Shown: positions 1-10,859 of the stretch, piece after piece | How the letters are laid out: every line of letters starts with the position of its first letter | Position numbering within the stretch: position 1 is the first letter of the stretch | Position numbers and translations under genes: made by a program | Notes under the pieces: model-generated | Seen by the model: the letters and a program-made list of their open reading frames with translations, nothing else | The model's database searches: none | What the model was told of the DNA's origin: nothing | Source of the DNA: Paguma larvata | Taxonomy: Eukaryota > Chordata > Mammalia > Carnivora > Viverridae | Direction: 5' to 3' | NCBI GenBank assembly: GCA_030068075.1 | Contig: CM057825.1 | Coordinates: 77,887,123 to 77,951,122, forward strand | DNA length: 64,000 nucleotides

Positions 1-480
1 AAGAAGACTATTTGGAAACATCTGATGGACTCATGAGAGACAGGACAGTGCGTTAAAACCTCTAATAAATAGCTGGGGGGTATGTCAAAGGGAGCTAATT
101 TCAGGCAAAAGTGCAGAAGACTTGTGGCATATAATTTGGATTATACATGCAAATACAGAAACTCAAGGACTTACTAAAATAGTACCATTGGCACCCAGAA
201 CACCATTCAGATGGGTTGAGTGAGGAAATGAACGAGTCTGCATATAACACTTTCCGGCATTTCACTTCTACTGTCATTTTCCTTCTTTTCCTAAAGTATT
301 ATAATTAAAAAAATATGATCGTTTTCTCTTTGTCCCCAATTTATCAAATTAAGGATTTTTTAGAGAGAAAAGAAACACAAAATCAAAGGACTTAATTGCG
401 ATCAGTCTTTATTTCCTACCATATGCCTAGTACTGTCATACACATTCAGTAAGTGCTGGTGACAGGGATTACTACAGTAT
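1..480. other. Unique AT-rich DNA, no feature seen
   Basis: No recognisable repeat, coding frame or RNA gene in this stretch. It is AT-rich single-copy-looking DNA; ancient diverged repeats cannot be excluded by eye. Confidence 0.5.
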
Positions 481-484
481 GGCA

Positions 485-620
485 TAGTCCTTAGGGGCCT
501 GGCCTCAGTAATCAGCCTGATTGGGTTGAAATCCAGGTCTCACCCATATTAACCAATGTTAATTATGGTACAGACTATGCTACATTTAAGTTTCATTTGG
601 GGCAGACAGAAAGTCTACAT
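485..620 (+). repeat. MIR SINE fragment (probable)
   Basis: The run around 490-545 (a CAG-CCTGATTGGGTTGAAATCC core) resembles the 5' part of the mammal-wide MIR element, which reads along the lines of gccTGggTTcgAATCC. The match is short and diverged. MIRs are ancient tRNA-derived SINEs and are inactive. Confidence 0.4.
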
Positions 621-950
621 GATCCCTTGCAACTAGATGCTGATATCTTGTGACTAGTTTTAGCCAATACGATATAAGCAAGGATAATATGTTTCACTTC
701 TAAGTTGGGGTAGTTGTATGTCTTGTGTGCCTTCCTTATGTTCTATACCTCTCAGGTCCATCTCTACCTGCCGTCTGGATAGCACTAGTGTGATAGCGAA
801 GGTACACAATAACAGAGCCCCAATAAGGAGGCAGCTTGGCCCCCTGAAATAGCACTTTAAAGAATGCTGCCCAGTCTGTGTAGGAGAACTAGACTTTGTA
901 TGGGAAAGAAACGTACCTTCATTGTAGGAAGCCACTGAAGTGTTGAGATT
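621..950. other. Unique DNA, no feature seen
   Basis: Includes a 91-codon minus-strand frame (660-935) whose peptide matches nothing I recognise and has no splice or promoter context. I treat it as chance. Confidence 0.45.
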
Positions 951-954
951 ATTT

Positions 955-1075
955 TTACCTTAAGACATGGCCTTGGGCAAATTCCTTAACTTCACTTTTC
1001 CATCTCCCAAAATGGAGATAAAATGAACCTCTATTTCATAGAGTCACCACAAATTTGAAAAAGGGTAAAACAACA
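955..1075 (+). repeat. MIR SINE fragment
   Basis: Contains the characteristic MIR central block: a 'ccttgggcaaattccttaac' phrase followed by 'cacttttccatctcc' and 'aaaatggagata'. This is the diverged form of the MIR core (ttGGgCAAGTtact..ttcctcatctgtAAAATGGggAtaa). Forward orientation, both ends lost. Confidence 0.65.
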
Positions 1076-1164
1076 ATTGTTTTAATTTCAATAATTCTGT
1101 AAAACAGTAACTTTTATGTTCAATTTTATAAACTAAGAAGCCAAAGCCTAGTAATAATAGGCAG

Positions 1165-1668
1165 GTTGTATCAGTCAAGATTCTCTTGTTGGTTGCATAA
1201 GCAAACAGAATTTTTTGATCTTTTTACTAGGAATTTTGATGAGTGAATCTGGCTTTTTGGCACACACAGATTCAAAATTAAAGCAATGTTAGAAGAGCTC
1301 TCTACGTATATCTCTCCATATGGACCCTTAGCTCTGCTTTCTTTTGGTGGCTTAATTCTCATGTGTACTCTACCTTCGTGGCAAAAATGGCCACCATCAA
1401 CTTAGCAGTTGCATCAACCATGAAGACTATTCTTCTTGGCCTTATCTGGCTCACTCCCATTCTTAGACATGTTACTATTTTGCTTGGAGTAGCTTTATAG
1501 GTATTGACCATATTGGCCTTGAACTCAATCTGTGACAGGGAAGGTTGGACTAAAAATTGTACCATTTTACCCAGACTGTATGCCATCAGGGTGGGAGGAC
1601 TCTCCAAAAGAAAATGAAGCCACTGCGACCCGAAGACAAGGTGTTCAGGCACAGCGACAGATATTTAC
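1165..1668 (-). repeat. Ancient interspersed repeat (LTR-like), family not assigned
   Basis: The stretch resembles a mammal-wide family containing a 'ctctgctttc..tggcttaattctca' block and a 'ggcaaaaatggccaccat' block, ending near 'cagcgacagatatttactg'. I recognise the pattern from mammalian genomes but cannot name the subfamily. The strand is uncertain. The 97-codon frame at 1359-1652 lies inside it and is not evidence for a gene. Confidence 0.4.
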
Positions 1669-1939
1669 TGTAACGGTTGTCAGGGTCTACATCTCATAGC
1701 AAGGACTTCAAACTAGGCCTATACGGTTCTGAGACCAAGCTGCCACAGACAGACATTTTTGGTGACAGACCAACTTTGTGATTTGTAAATATCTAGAGTT
1801 GGTCTCCTGGTACAAATCTAAAAGTTAAGTTGAAAGGATAGGAGTGACACAGAGTCAGCTGATGGAGTTTTAGGTATTCAAACTGTTGCTTTCCTAAAAG
1901 GGGAGGTGTTTCTTCCTAACTGTGCTCAAACTATAATTA

Positions 1940-2150
1940 GGGGTGCCTGGGTGGCTGAGTCCATTAAGCACCTGAATCTTGATTCTGGCTCAGGTCATGA
2001 TCTCACAGTTTCATGTATTCAAGCCCTATCGGGCTCTGCACTGACCGCGCAGAGCCTGCTTGGAATTCTCTCTCTCTGCCCCTACCCCACTCGTGCTCTC
2101 TCTGTCTCTCTCAAAATAAATAAATAAAATAAACAACAACAAAAAAAGAA
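1940..2150 (+). repeat. tRNA-Lys-derived carnivore SINE (SINEC_Fc-like)
   Basis: Full-length element: tRNA-like head GGGTGCCTGGGTGGCTGAGT, a CT-rich region, then AAAATAAATAAATAAAATAAAC and an A-rich tail. The A and B box regions are mutated. Possible diverged flanking duplications (ACTATAATTA before, ACTATGATCATAATTA after). Confidence 0.93.
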
Positions 2151-3360
2151 TCTGTAAAACTATGATCATAATTAGTATTGGTTTATTCATTGCCCCTTAC
2201 TATTTATGACGTGAGGAGTGCCGTTTATACATATTAGTTTCCTAAGATTCAGCCATCATCTTTAAGTACAGAAGATTAGTTTAACACCTTTGGCATGTAT
2301 TCCAAGCAACAGAATATACTCTAATTAGATCTGTAAAAGCTGTTACCTTGATTACCAGATATACTAATTATCTTGTCAGTCATTGATCTTCTAATTATAA
2401 GGGAGGATCCTGTTATTTTCGAATGATCTGGACTAAATTCTGTCCGTGAGTTCATGGGCCTTAACTGAGTCCCAGCCCAGTAGATGTTTACCTTATCCTT
2501 GTATACACAGTAATTAGCTGCAATTCTTTATCCTACAGGCTTTAAAATGAAATACTTTACAGTCATACCAAAAAGGCTCAAATCACCTAATCCTACCACC
2601 CTAACATAATTATTTAAATTGAAATCCATAAGTGGTGAGACAAAGATTTATATTCAGTCTCTGATTAATTAAATTAGCTTAATTTTAATCAGTATACATT
2701 ATCTGTAGACTTTTCTTAATGTCTATCACAATTTGTACCAAGTATCTTACATTGTTGACTGAGATGATAATAATCTTTATTTTCCCTTATACGAGCTGTA
2801 TAAAGAAGTATATTTAACTCTGTATTGCTGTGCATTTGCTTTTAGAACATCACATGTCAATCACTTTCTGTAGGTAAAGACTTTTAACATTTTACCATAT
2901 GCAGGTTCAAGGTAGCAGTTAGATCTTTTTCATCTTTGCGACATTCACAGGACTTAGGGCTGTACTCCACATTATTAGGTGCAGTGCATATCTTCTACCT
3001 CTTTATAAAGCAGGAGTGATGACTAGACACTTAGAGATAAGCTATTGCAATGGTGCACCTAATCTTCTAGTTCCTCATTCACCTTCCCTGCTTTACTTTC
3101 TCTGGCCTATTGGCTTTTACCTGGTCACTGTCAATAAGCAGCTTGTTTCAGGAAGGACTCTTTGTTCAATTTTTTTTTTTTATCAAGTAGTTTTTTTTAT
3201 GCTGAGCTAAAGATCTGATTTGCTACAACACTTACGGGTTGGTCTAATGAACCTAATATGACCCCAATTGAAGGACACAGTTCAAGTCTAAATCCTCTTT
3301 GTGTAGAAAGGTCATGAATGTACTTGTATTAGATTTTAAAAAATATAATATTATAAGCAA
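2151..3360. other. Unique DNA, TAATTA-rich in its first half
   Basis: No repeat recognised. From about 2,170 to 2,700 the homeodomain-type core TAATTA/ATTAAT recurs many times. Such density occurs in conserved enhancers but also by chance in AT-rich DNA. A poly-T run lies near 3,170. Confidence 0.4.
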
Positions 3361-3364
3361 GCTT

Positions 3365-3500
3365 GAGATGAGGGTTCAGTGATCTGGACTGAAGCCCTGC
3401 TCTGCCACTTCCCCCTTAGGGTGGTTAACAGACTATTTAGACATTTTTAGCCTCAGTTTCCTTATCTAGATATTAAAGCAGTAGCTCTTTTTATCTTAAA
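3365..3500 (+). repeat. MIR SINE fragment
   Basis: Reads gccctgctctgccacttcc, a gap, then 'tttagcctcagtttccttatctaga', the typical MIR core order (ctctgCCACTtac..cctCAGTTTCCTcAtctg). Forward orientation, diverged. Confidence 0.7.
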
Positions 3501-3544
3501 GAGGTTCATTTTAACTCATGTTTATGGTTGTATAATTTTCATAC

Positions 3545-3700
3545 TGAAAATTTCACCCTCTAAGAGTATAGTTTGTCAACTTTGAGAACTATAGAGCCAT
3601 GTAACTACCACCACAATCAATATATCATCTCAAAAAGTTCTCATGTGTCCTTTGAAATCAATTCCCTCTACCATCCTCCAGCTCATAGGAACCAGGGCTC
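3545..3700 (-). repeat. Old L1 (L1M-type) 3' UTR fragment
   Basis: Sequence of the form 'aatttcaccctctaagagtatag..tttgagaactatagagccatgtaactaccaccacaatc' is a decayed copy of the L1M-class 3' UTR block that in reverse orientation reads cacccttttaaagtatacaa..caaccatcaccac. Short, no coding part retained. Confidence 0.5.
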
Positions 3701-4010
3701 CTTAGAGAAATGGCTAGTTCTAGGGAAGGGACATTTTGGGGTGTGTGTGCCATAAAATAAGAAAGTTCTCAGAAAACTAAGGATGTGTCAAAAGGGCACA
3801 GGAGCCAGCAAGAAGTGGCTCACTAAGGCCAAATCTGGGACCATTTCATTATCTCAATAATGATAAGTAAGCATTATAACCCATTGAATAAAATAAAATT
3901 TGTGACTCCCACAAAAAAACACATGCATACATACATACATATGAAGGAAAAGCTCTTTTAACAGTAAAATCCCAGCCAATAAGTGATGGAATTTCAAAAG
4001 TCACCGTCTA
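3701..4010. other. Unique DNA with a short CATA repeat
   Basis: Mostly unremarkable. A short tetranucleotide tract (acatgcatacatacatacat) lies at about 3,919-3,942. Confidence 0.5.
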
Positions 4011-4203
4011 GGGGCCCCTGGGTGGCCCCGTCAGTTAAGCATCTGAATCTTGGTTTTGTTTCAGGTCAAGATCTCGTGGTTAGAGTTCAAGCCCCACATG
4101 GGGCTCTGTGTTGACAGTGTGGAGCCTGCTTGAGAGTCTCTCCCTCTCTCTGCCTCTCCCCTGCTCGTACACACTCTCTCTCTCAAAATAAATAAACATT
4201 AAA
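4011..4203 (+). repeat. Carnivore tRNA-Lys SINE with TSD
   Basis: Full-length copy: GGGGCCCCTGGGTGGCCCCG head, CT-rich middle, AAAATAAATAAACATTAAAA tail. Flanked by a perfect 10-bp target-site duplication AAAAGTCACC at 3996-4005 and 4204-4213, confirming both ends. Confidence 0.95.
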
Positions 4204-4213
4204 AAAAGTCACC

Positions 4214-6475
4214 ATTTGTCAATCTTCATAATAATATTTGACTCAGTCAAAAATCAATTTATACTAATTAGTGGTTAAAAAAAGTGTGAAAAGTTCCAGG
4301 GTATTTATGGAGCCTCAACTTAAGTTCCCACAAGATATTTATTAATTAAAAGGCCAAAAATAGTAACTTTACACTGGGGAAACTCAACAGATATTACCTG
4401 AAGCAAATGGACAAAATCAACATCATCAAAAATGGGACAAATTGACATCATGTGCCCTCTTCGTGTTAAAAGAACAAAACATCACTTTTATGATATTTTG
4501 GCCCCAAAATACAGGTGTTGAATCTAATCATAGGGAACTATTAGACAAATTGAACTTGAGGAGCATTCTACAAAATCGTGAGACTGTACTTTTTAAAAAT
4601 ATCTCTGAAATGAGAGAAATATTACAACTGAATATAACGTATAATCTGGGATTTTTCTTTCCCTGCAGGCAACCTTGTTGTGTTGTGGTAGAACTGAATG
4701 AGTTGTATAGATTATGTGATAGTGTTTTATTGATGTCAATTTCCTGACATTGATAATTGTACTGTGACAATGTAAGACAACAGTCTTGTTTTAGGATATA
4801 CACACTGAAATATTTAGGAGTATATGGCAATATCTTGCCTGCAACTTACCTTTAAGCAGTTCTAATACACCTCTTAAGAGTTGGGATGATAAGGCAGATA
4901 TGGTAAAATGTTAACATTTAGACAATTTAGATGAAGGATACATAGAAATTTTAACTCCATCTACTATTATTGCATCCTTTCTATAAACCTGAATTTATAT
5001 AAAAAATGAACAAAGAGAGAAGTCTTGTTTTCTGTCTAAAAGAATCTGGGAGATGCCTCTATTCTCTATATATGAAAATAAGATAACAACAAAGAAAATA
5101 CTCATGCTTTCTATTTTATGCTTATGAAATAATAAAACACGTATATTATCAATATCCAATTAATGCAAAGTGGTATTTTAAAAAATAATCTCATTATAAA
5201 AGAATATTCATGTTATGTCTTTGCCACTTTTAATAGCATCATTAAAGAAAGACTGTATTTATTGCTTAATATATTTTCTATTTTCTTGACTCAACACATT
5301 TGTTGTTTCATTTTATTCACACCTTTCAGTGATGAATATTGACATTGGGTCAAAAATCTATGGGTTTTTCTCTGAAAACTCTGGACTGTATTTTGAAAAA
5401 TATATCAATTTTAGCACCAAGGAGGCAAATGGATTGCTTAGTTGTTAAATAATCTTAATGAGATGTCAACAGTAGAAAAATATTCTCAATCCTCAGCAAG
5501 GTCTTCAGGTAATGGAACATTGATTTTTTTTTTAAACTCTACAGCCATTTTGCTTACTGTATGGGAAGAAAATTAAAAATAGTTATTTGTTTCCAAGACC
5601 ACAGTCTATTTTAGATACTTAATTTAATATTTAAAATTATTTATAATATCTGTACCTTCATTAGCTATATTTTTAGTCTGCACCCTTGCCTTTTTGAGTA
5701 AACATCCTGAGTTCATTCTCAAAGCAAGTCTCAGACCAAGACTCTGTCTTAAATCATTAAGGAGATTATGCCTGTGGGAAAGCATCTATATTTTAGTTAG
5801 GGAATGCTTTAGGAAACCAATAAACATGATGTAAGAATTGTATTGTGCAAACTCACTTATTTTTCTTTCATTCATATTTAAATATTACTACAATTGAAAT
5901 CACTTTGATATTTGGATAAAAAGTTTATGGTATTCATGAGAAATATTCATCATCCAAGATCTCTTATTTATCCAACTTGAATTTCTTAGCCTCTATTCTA
6001 AGCATTAAAACAAAACAAAATAAAAAATATCCATTATTTAGTAATTTGGAAGAATAGTAGTTGTCTATTGACTATCTTCTCTATGTTGTTAAATAAGAAT
6101 CAAACATCTTATATTGGGGAAATAGCATTGTGATTCTGAGTGAGAGGTACATATTAGCTAAAACAGGTTATTTTCGGAATGGTAAGGAGCCTCTGGTCTC
6201 TAGAGAAACATTTCCAGAGTATGTAAACTTTGGAACTACTGCTTCAACATAGATGGGAAGCCATGTTTTTCTCAGCAAACTCGACAAATGTGGACCATTT
6301 TCATCACTCTCATTTCCAAATAGAAGCATTTTCCTCTGTATTTGAGGATGATAAGCACAGTAAATTATGGCAGTGTTTTATTTGTTTGGTTTTGGTTTTT
6401 GCCTTGTTTTGGACTCCAGAAGAAATCCCACATATATATTTTTAGCTAGTCTTGTTCCTGGTTTTCACAATGAAA
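4214..6475. other. Long unique AT-rich tract
   Basis: About 2.3 kb without a recognised repeat, tRNA or convincing exon. Overlapping 100-codon frames on both strands at 4442-4830 are mirror shadows with no recognised domain. Absence of young repeats makes this suitable for a conservation check. Confidence 0.5.
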
Positions 6476-6477
6476 GG

Positions 6478-6830
6478 CCAATGAATCAGCTAACTATTGT
6501 TGAATAAGAACCTACTTCAAAATTCAGTGACTTTAAACAAGAATCATTGTTACCCCTGTGTCTCTAGGACTTTGGGAGTTTGGCCGATCAAGGCTGGGTT
6601 TGGCTGGGCAACTCAGCTTCTGATTTCAGGAGCAGAGCCTGGGGCCATGCTGCTCCTCACTGTTTCTCTGTGGGTCAGCAGGGGAGGTTCTTATGTGGGC
6701 TAGCCAGAGAAAGCTCTTCTCATGGCAATGAAATAAGTGGTAAAGAGTGACTGAAAAATTGTTTTTACTCATATCAGATTGGCCAAAAAAGTCACACGGT
6801 CAAGGTCAAGGGATAGAATTGCAAAATCAC
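6478..6830 (-). repeat. MaLR-type LTR relic (MLT1-like)
   Basis: Begins 'ccaatgaatcagctaactattgttgaata' and continues with 'attcagtgactttaaac' and 'ctgtgggtcagcaggggaggttc', the pattern of an ancient LTR family whose reverse complement carries AATAAA followed by a TTTAAGCCACT-like end. Orientation is therefore taken as minus. Highly diverged; subfamily uncertain. Small frames here (6497-6703) are not coding. Confidence 0.45.
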
Positions 6831-7945
6831 ATGATAAACAGTGTGGATATTGGAGGGATGAAGAATTGGAATAATAATGCAACCTATACTAACATGAGGA
6901 AATATCTGATATACTGCTTTAGAAAATATTCCTGTTGTGCAAATTATCGCAAATCAGTGCTTTTTTGATAATGAAAAAGGAGTTGGCTCACCAAGTTGCA
7001 ATTATGTCACCTTAAGAGAAAGATTAGCTTTTACAGAAATCATGAATGTCTTGTTTTAGGACCCTGAGGTACCAGATTATTCCTTGATATTTGATATTGA
7101 TTTGATGGCCAAATTTTGTGAGACATTCAGTTTTAATACTTTTCAGAAGAAAGAATTTTATAATCCATTTGGGACAAAGAATATCAAGAAGTGGGGAATT
7201 GGCAGGAAAACCATCAGCTCTGTATTATAGAGGTGGTCACAGCATGAACTTCTAAGGAAGCTTTGTCTCCTTGCATTTAGAACTCACACAGCCTGGTTCT
7301 GGTGATAAGAACTATTCTCCTCTGTTGCCAGGGGAGAGAGGAATATTCACTCCAAGGGAAACAGAAAAACAATGACAAAGCGAAATCACATCAGAGGGCA
7401 ATAATTCTGATGGGTTGTTTTATCTCCAGAAAGAATACAGCATTTCTTTCAGGATTTAGTGATGATTTTAAAATTTAAATATATTGGAAAATAATTTAAG
7501 GGTGGTAAACATTCCCTTTCTTGTTTGATAAAATGTTGTAAGTGCCCAAGCTGGTTTTGAATTATTAGCAAATCTTTCTAAATTCTTTTTATTGCTGAGG
7601 GTTTTTAATGCTTCAGATGTCTGAATATGAACAGAATGCTTATGAGCTGGTTATAAACACCTGAAGATAGAGGGTTAACAGTGACAACACATAAGGAATC
7701 TTAACAAAGGTGCTAATATACTGCAATGACAACCAGCATCCATTTCCAGTAGTGGTGCCATGGTGATAGCATGAGTTCACAGGATCTGATTGGGGTAACT
7801 GCTAACATGTCGTCTGTCAAATCTGAGTCACAGTTACAATTATTCACAAGACATTGATTTTTCTCTTGTTGACAGAAGCATTTATCATTTTTCTCCCAGG
7901 ATGGGTCTGATTTAAGCACATACATTAAATTCTTGATTATACTAG
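6831..7945. other. Unique DNA, no feature seen
   Basis: No repeat or gene recognised. The 79-codon minus frame at 7713-7952 shows no family resemblance. Confidence 0.45.
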
Positions 7946-7949
7946 AAAT

Positions 7950-8095
7950 CAAGGTCCCTGTGTCCTGGGATCTAGTCTTTACTTTCCCAATACCTATCTA
8001 TGTGACCTGTGGCAAGCCCAGTTTTCATTCAGTTCCTTACCTATCTAAGGAGAGGATGGGAAAGGATCATTTTTTAGATCACTTTCAGCTGTAAT
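7950..8095 (+). repeat. Possible MIR fragment
   Basis: The order 'ctatctatgtgacctgtggcaagcccagttttc..ttccttacctatct' recalls the MIR core (agcTGTGtgACCttgggCAAG..ttcctcatctg). Very diverged, so only tentative. Confidence 0.35.
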
Positions 8096-8522
8096 ATTTC
8101 TCTAAATCTGCGCAGGCTCAGTGTTCATGGAGCACTCCCTTCAGCCTACACAGGAAATCTTCCATAGACCCCAGCGCTTCCTCAAGTAATATGTAAATCA
8201 TGACAGAACTGTGATCTATGAATGGGTTATAGTGTCATGGAAATCCTATCATATTAATGTTTCAAACATTTGGGAAAAACATGAACTATCTTTCTGTTTA
8301 CGAGAAAAATACAAGGAATTGTCTTGTGGTCTTTGAGCTCCAGTTTAATAAATGCAAAACACCCTCTGTAGTAACTGGTCACAAGGGAAAGGGCTGAAGA
8401 GTCCCTGAATTTAAAGATCAACTGAATCGCTCTTCATTTTGAAGGGATGACAAAGGTGGTAGCTGTGTACTGTGACTTTATTTGCTACAATGGAGAATAG
8501 TATATTTTGTGTAACTGGTGTT

Positions 8523-8890
8523 CAGGGCTGGCACATAGGAATGTGCAGGTGGCCTGCCCCACAATTCCAGAGGATGCAGTTCCCCAGCCTCTGACATGAG
8601 TGCCCTTTTGTTGTGCATTCCGTTTAACTGAATGTGGAGGCCCTGCTTGGTAATAGCTGGAAATGGCTTTTTTGTGTACTTGACCTCACCAGGCTCTGTC
8701 CAAGTAAGGTGAAAGCAGAGCCTGCTTCATGACCAGGTAACACACAATTGCAGAGGCCCCCGACTTAGAAGGCCTCCATACTTGGTTTGATGCTCTTTTG
8801 TCACCATCTTGAAATCTAGAAAAAGTTTTAAATAAAGAGCACCATATTTTCATTTTGTACTTGGTATCAAAAATTGTGTAGCTGGTACTG
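8523..8890 (-). mobile_element. hAT-Charlie-like nonautonomous DNA transposon relic
   Basis: Left end CAGGGCTGGC and right end GTAGCTGGTACTG form imperfect terminal inverted repeats. The right half (aaataaagagcaccatattttcattttg) matches the layout of a known mammalian hAT-type family with 'gccccgcattttcattttgcactgggcc'. No transposase is encoded. The 8-bp duplications are not clear. Confidence 0.5.
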
Positions 8891-9368
8891 AGTGGTTGTA
8901 AGACTGGAATAGCAGGAATAGGATTTAAGGCTGTAAAGAAGAAGAAATAATTACTTTTCTACTTTGACATCCAAGGTAGAATTTTTCCACTAAGGTGATT
9001 GGCTCAAGAACCAGACTTTTTTGAGATAGTAAAATATTTTTCTACTTTTCTTTAGTATATCATAGACCAAACATGCAGGATTCAGATTATAGAGTCTCTC
9101 TACAAATATAGAGGAAATGCCCTTTTCACATGTGAGCCATGTCACAAATGTTAATTGTCAATGTTTACAATTATTTTCTTTTATGTTTTAGTGTAAGTGA
9201 TAACTTACCTGGACCAGAGAATACCTTGTGTTTGCCTTTGTCACAAATTTACGTATAGACTTATGCTCTTGCAACTTGGCCCAGTTGAATTAATCCACAG
9301 ATGTCAAACCAAATAAAAAAATTTCCTATATGATTCTTCATATTAAAAAATATAAGTACTATAAATGT
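8891..9368. other. Unique DNA, no feature seen
   Basis: AT-rich stretch without recognisable repeats. Confidence 0.45.
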
Positions 9369-9581
9369 ATTTTTTTAATGTTTATTTATTTTGAGAGGAA
9401 AAGAGAGAGAGAGACAGAATGAGCCAGGGAGGGGCAAAGAGAGGGAGAAAGAAAAATCCCAAGCAGACTCCATGCTGTCAGCACAGAGCCCGACACAGGA
9501 CTCAGTCCCACGAACCATGAGATCATGACTTGCGCTGAAATCAAGAGTCAGATGCTAACTGACTGAGCCGCCCAGATGCCT
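9369..9581 (-). repeat. Carnivore tRNA-Lys SINE
   Basis: Reverse-oriented full-length copy: starts TTTTTTAATGTTTATTTATT, GA-rich middle, ends CTGACTGAGCCGCCCAGATGCC (complement of the tRNA-like head). Flanking duplication is diverged and uncertain. Confidence 0.93.
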
Positions 9582-9589
9582 CTGTAACT

Positions 9590-10060
9590 GTAGTTTTTAC
9601 ATGTGTACAAAGAAACTAAAATCCATTTTCATGGTTGGCTTGAACATTTTCTTTCATTTGTTTTTTTACCTAAAATAACTTGAAAGTGAGGCACTTAGGT
9701 TGATCATACTGAGTTGCGTAATAATATATTTACATGGCCAGGTCAAATAATTATGGTCCAAAGTGGATTTTTAAGGTGGATTATTCACTTACCTTAATCA
9801 TTCAACTCACAAGAAATGAAAGTACTAAGACATTTAAAAAAATGGCCAAAACTAGTCATATTTCTCAAGAGGATTTGGCTGTGATTGTAATATTTGAATT
9901 ATTCCAGTTGGTGACTAAGTAATCTGTCTTCCATATTTAGAGCAAAGGAGTGAGGATGGAAGGAGGGAGGAACATTGAGAGAGAGGGAGAATGGCAATGA
10001 TAAAATTAAGTATGTTGCTGGCTTTAACTTGGCAGTGATATTCTAGTCCTTGTGGACTAG
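9590..10060. other. Unique DNA with a purine-rich patch
   Basis: No gene seen. A GGA/GAGA-rich patch lies at about 9,950-9,990. A 62-codon frame (9734-9922) is not convincing. Confidence 0.45.
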
Positions 10061-10063
10061 ATC

Positions 10064-10268
10064 ATCATTTCTCAACCTCTGCACAACTGACATATTGACA
10101 ACTAGACTGGACAATTCTTTGTTGAGAGGGAGTGTCCTCTGCATTATAGGATATTTAGCAGCATCCTGGCTTCTACCCACTGCATGCCAACAGTAGACCT
10201 TCTCGTCACTTGTGCTAACCAAATATGACTCTGGGCATTGCCTAATCACCTTCAGTTAGGAACCAATG
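10064..10268 (-). mobile_element. hAT-Charlie nonautonomous element relic
   Basis: Matches the mammalian hAT MITE pattern 'tttctcaacct..gcacaactgacat..ggacaattctttgttg..ggatatttagcagcatcctggcttctacccact..ccaa..atgtctccagacattgcc..' with ends resembling CATTTCTCAACC and GTTAGGAACCAATGG. I think it is close to MER20, but the subfamily name is uncertain. Confidence 0.6.
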
Positions 10269-10446
10269 GGCTGGGTTTGACTAAGGATATCCTGAGAGGA
10301 CTGCTTCTTTTTAACTAAAGTCCAAAAGCAGGTCAAGTAGTTGTCTTGGTTTCTTTCTTATTATCTAATATCTTGATATTATACTTAAAATGTTGAAAAG
10401 TAACCCAAAGAAAAGTAAATATATTTCCCTAAGACTTAGAACAGCT

Positions 10447-10550
10447 GATGAGCACTGACTAATGATATATAGAATTGCTAAATCACTATATCATACACTT
10501 GGTACTAATATAACACTGTATGTTAACTATACTGAAATTAGAAGACTTAA
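10447..10550 (+). repeat. Carnivore L1 3' end
   Basis: Reads gatgagcactgactaatgat, 'agaattgctaaatcactatatca' (in two parts) and 'taatataacactgtatgtta', the diagnostic terminal ~100 bp of an older L1 3' UTR. Its A-rich tail appears to continue after the adjoining SINE (about 10,759-10,775), so the SINE probably landed in the L1 tail. Confidence 0.75.
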
Positions 10551-10758
10551 GGGCACCTGGGTGGCTCAGCCGGTTAAGTGTCCGACTTCAGCTCAGGTCA
10601 TGATCTCACCATTCTGGAGTTCGAGCCCCGTGTTGGGCTCTGGACTGACAGCTCAGAGCCGAGAACCTGTTTCAGATTCAGTGTCTCCCTCTCTCGCTCT
10701 CTCTCGCACTCTCTCTCTCTCTCAAAAATAAATAAACATTAAAAAAATAAAATAAAAA
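10551..10758 (+). repeat. Carnivore tRNA-Lys SINE inserted in an L1 tail
   Basis: Full-length: GGGCACCTGGGTGGCTCAGC head, well-preserved B box (GTTCGAGCCCCG near 10,620), CT-rich section, AAATAAATAAACATTAAAA tail. The short duplication ACTTAA flanks it (10545-10550 and 10759-10764). Sits exactly at the end of the L1 fragment. Confidence 0.93.
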
Positions 10759-10817
10759 ACTTAATTTAAAAAACTCAGCTGAACTATCCCAGTCTGGGCT
10801 TTCCCAGAATATATGTT

Positions 10818-10820
<3 letters not shown>

Positions 10821-10856
<36 letters not shown>
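10821..10856 (+). repeat. (GT)n microsatellite
   Basis: About 18 uninterrupted GT units. Likely length-polymorphic. It produces spurious Thr-His repeats in the minus-strand frame at 10678-11004. Confidence 0.97.

Positions 10857-10859
<3 letters not shown>

Noticed and set aside
1359..1652. 97-codon minus frame
   Set aside because: Lies inside an ancient repeat, with no supporting coding signal.
4442..4830. Overlapping 100-codon frames on both strands in unique DNA
   Set aside because: Full overlap on opposite strands, AT-rich codons, no start context, splice pattern or domain; expected by chance over 64 kb.
10462..10731. Frames with the peptide motif GTWVAQPVKCPT or MAQSVECPT type, seen at many places
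   Set aside because: These recur wherever a tRNA-Lys SINE lies (for example 31328-31510, 51270-51470, 56465-56710); they are SINE translations, not a gene family.
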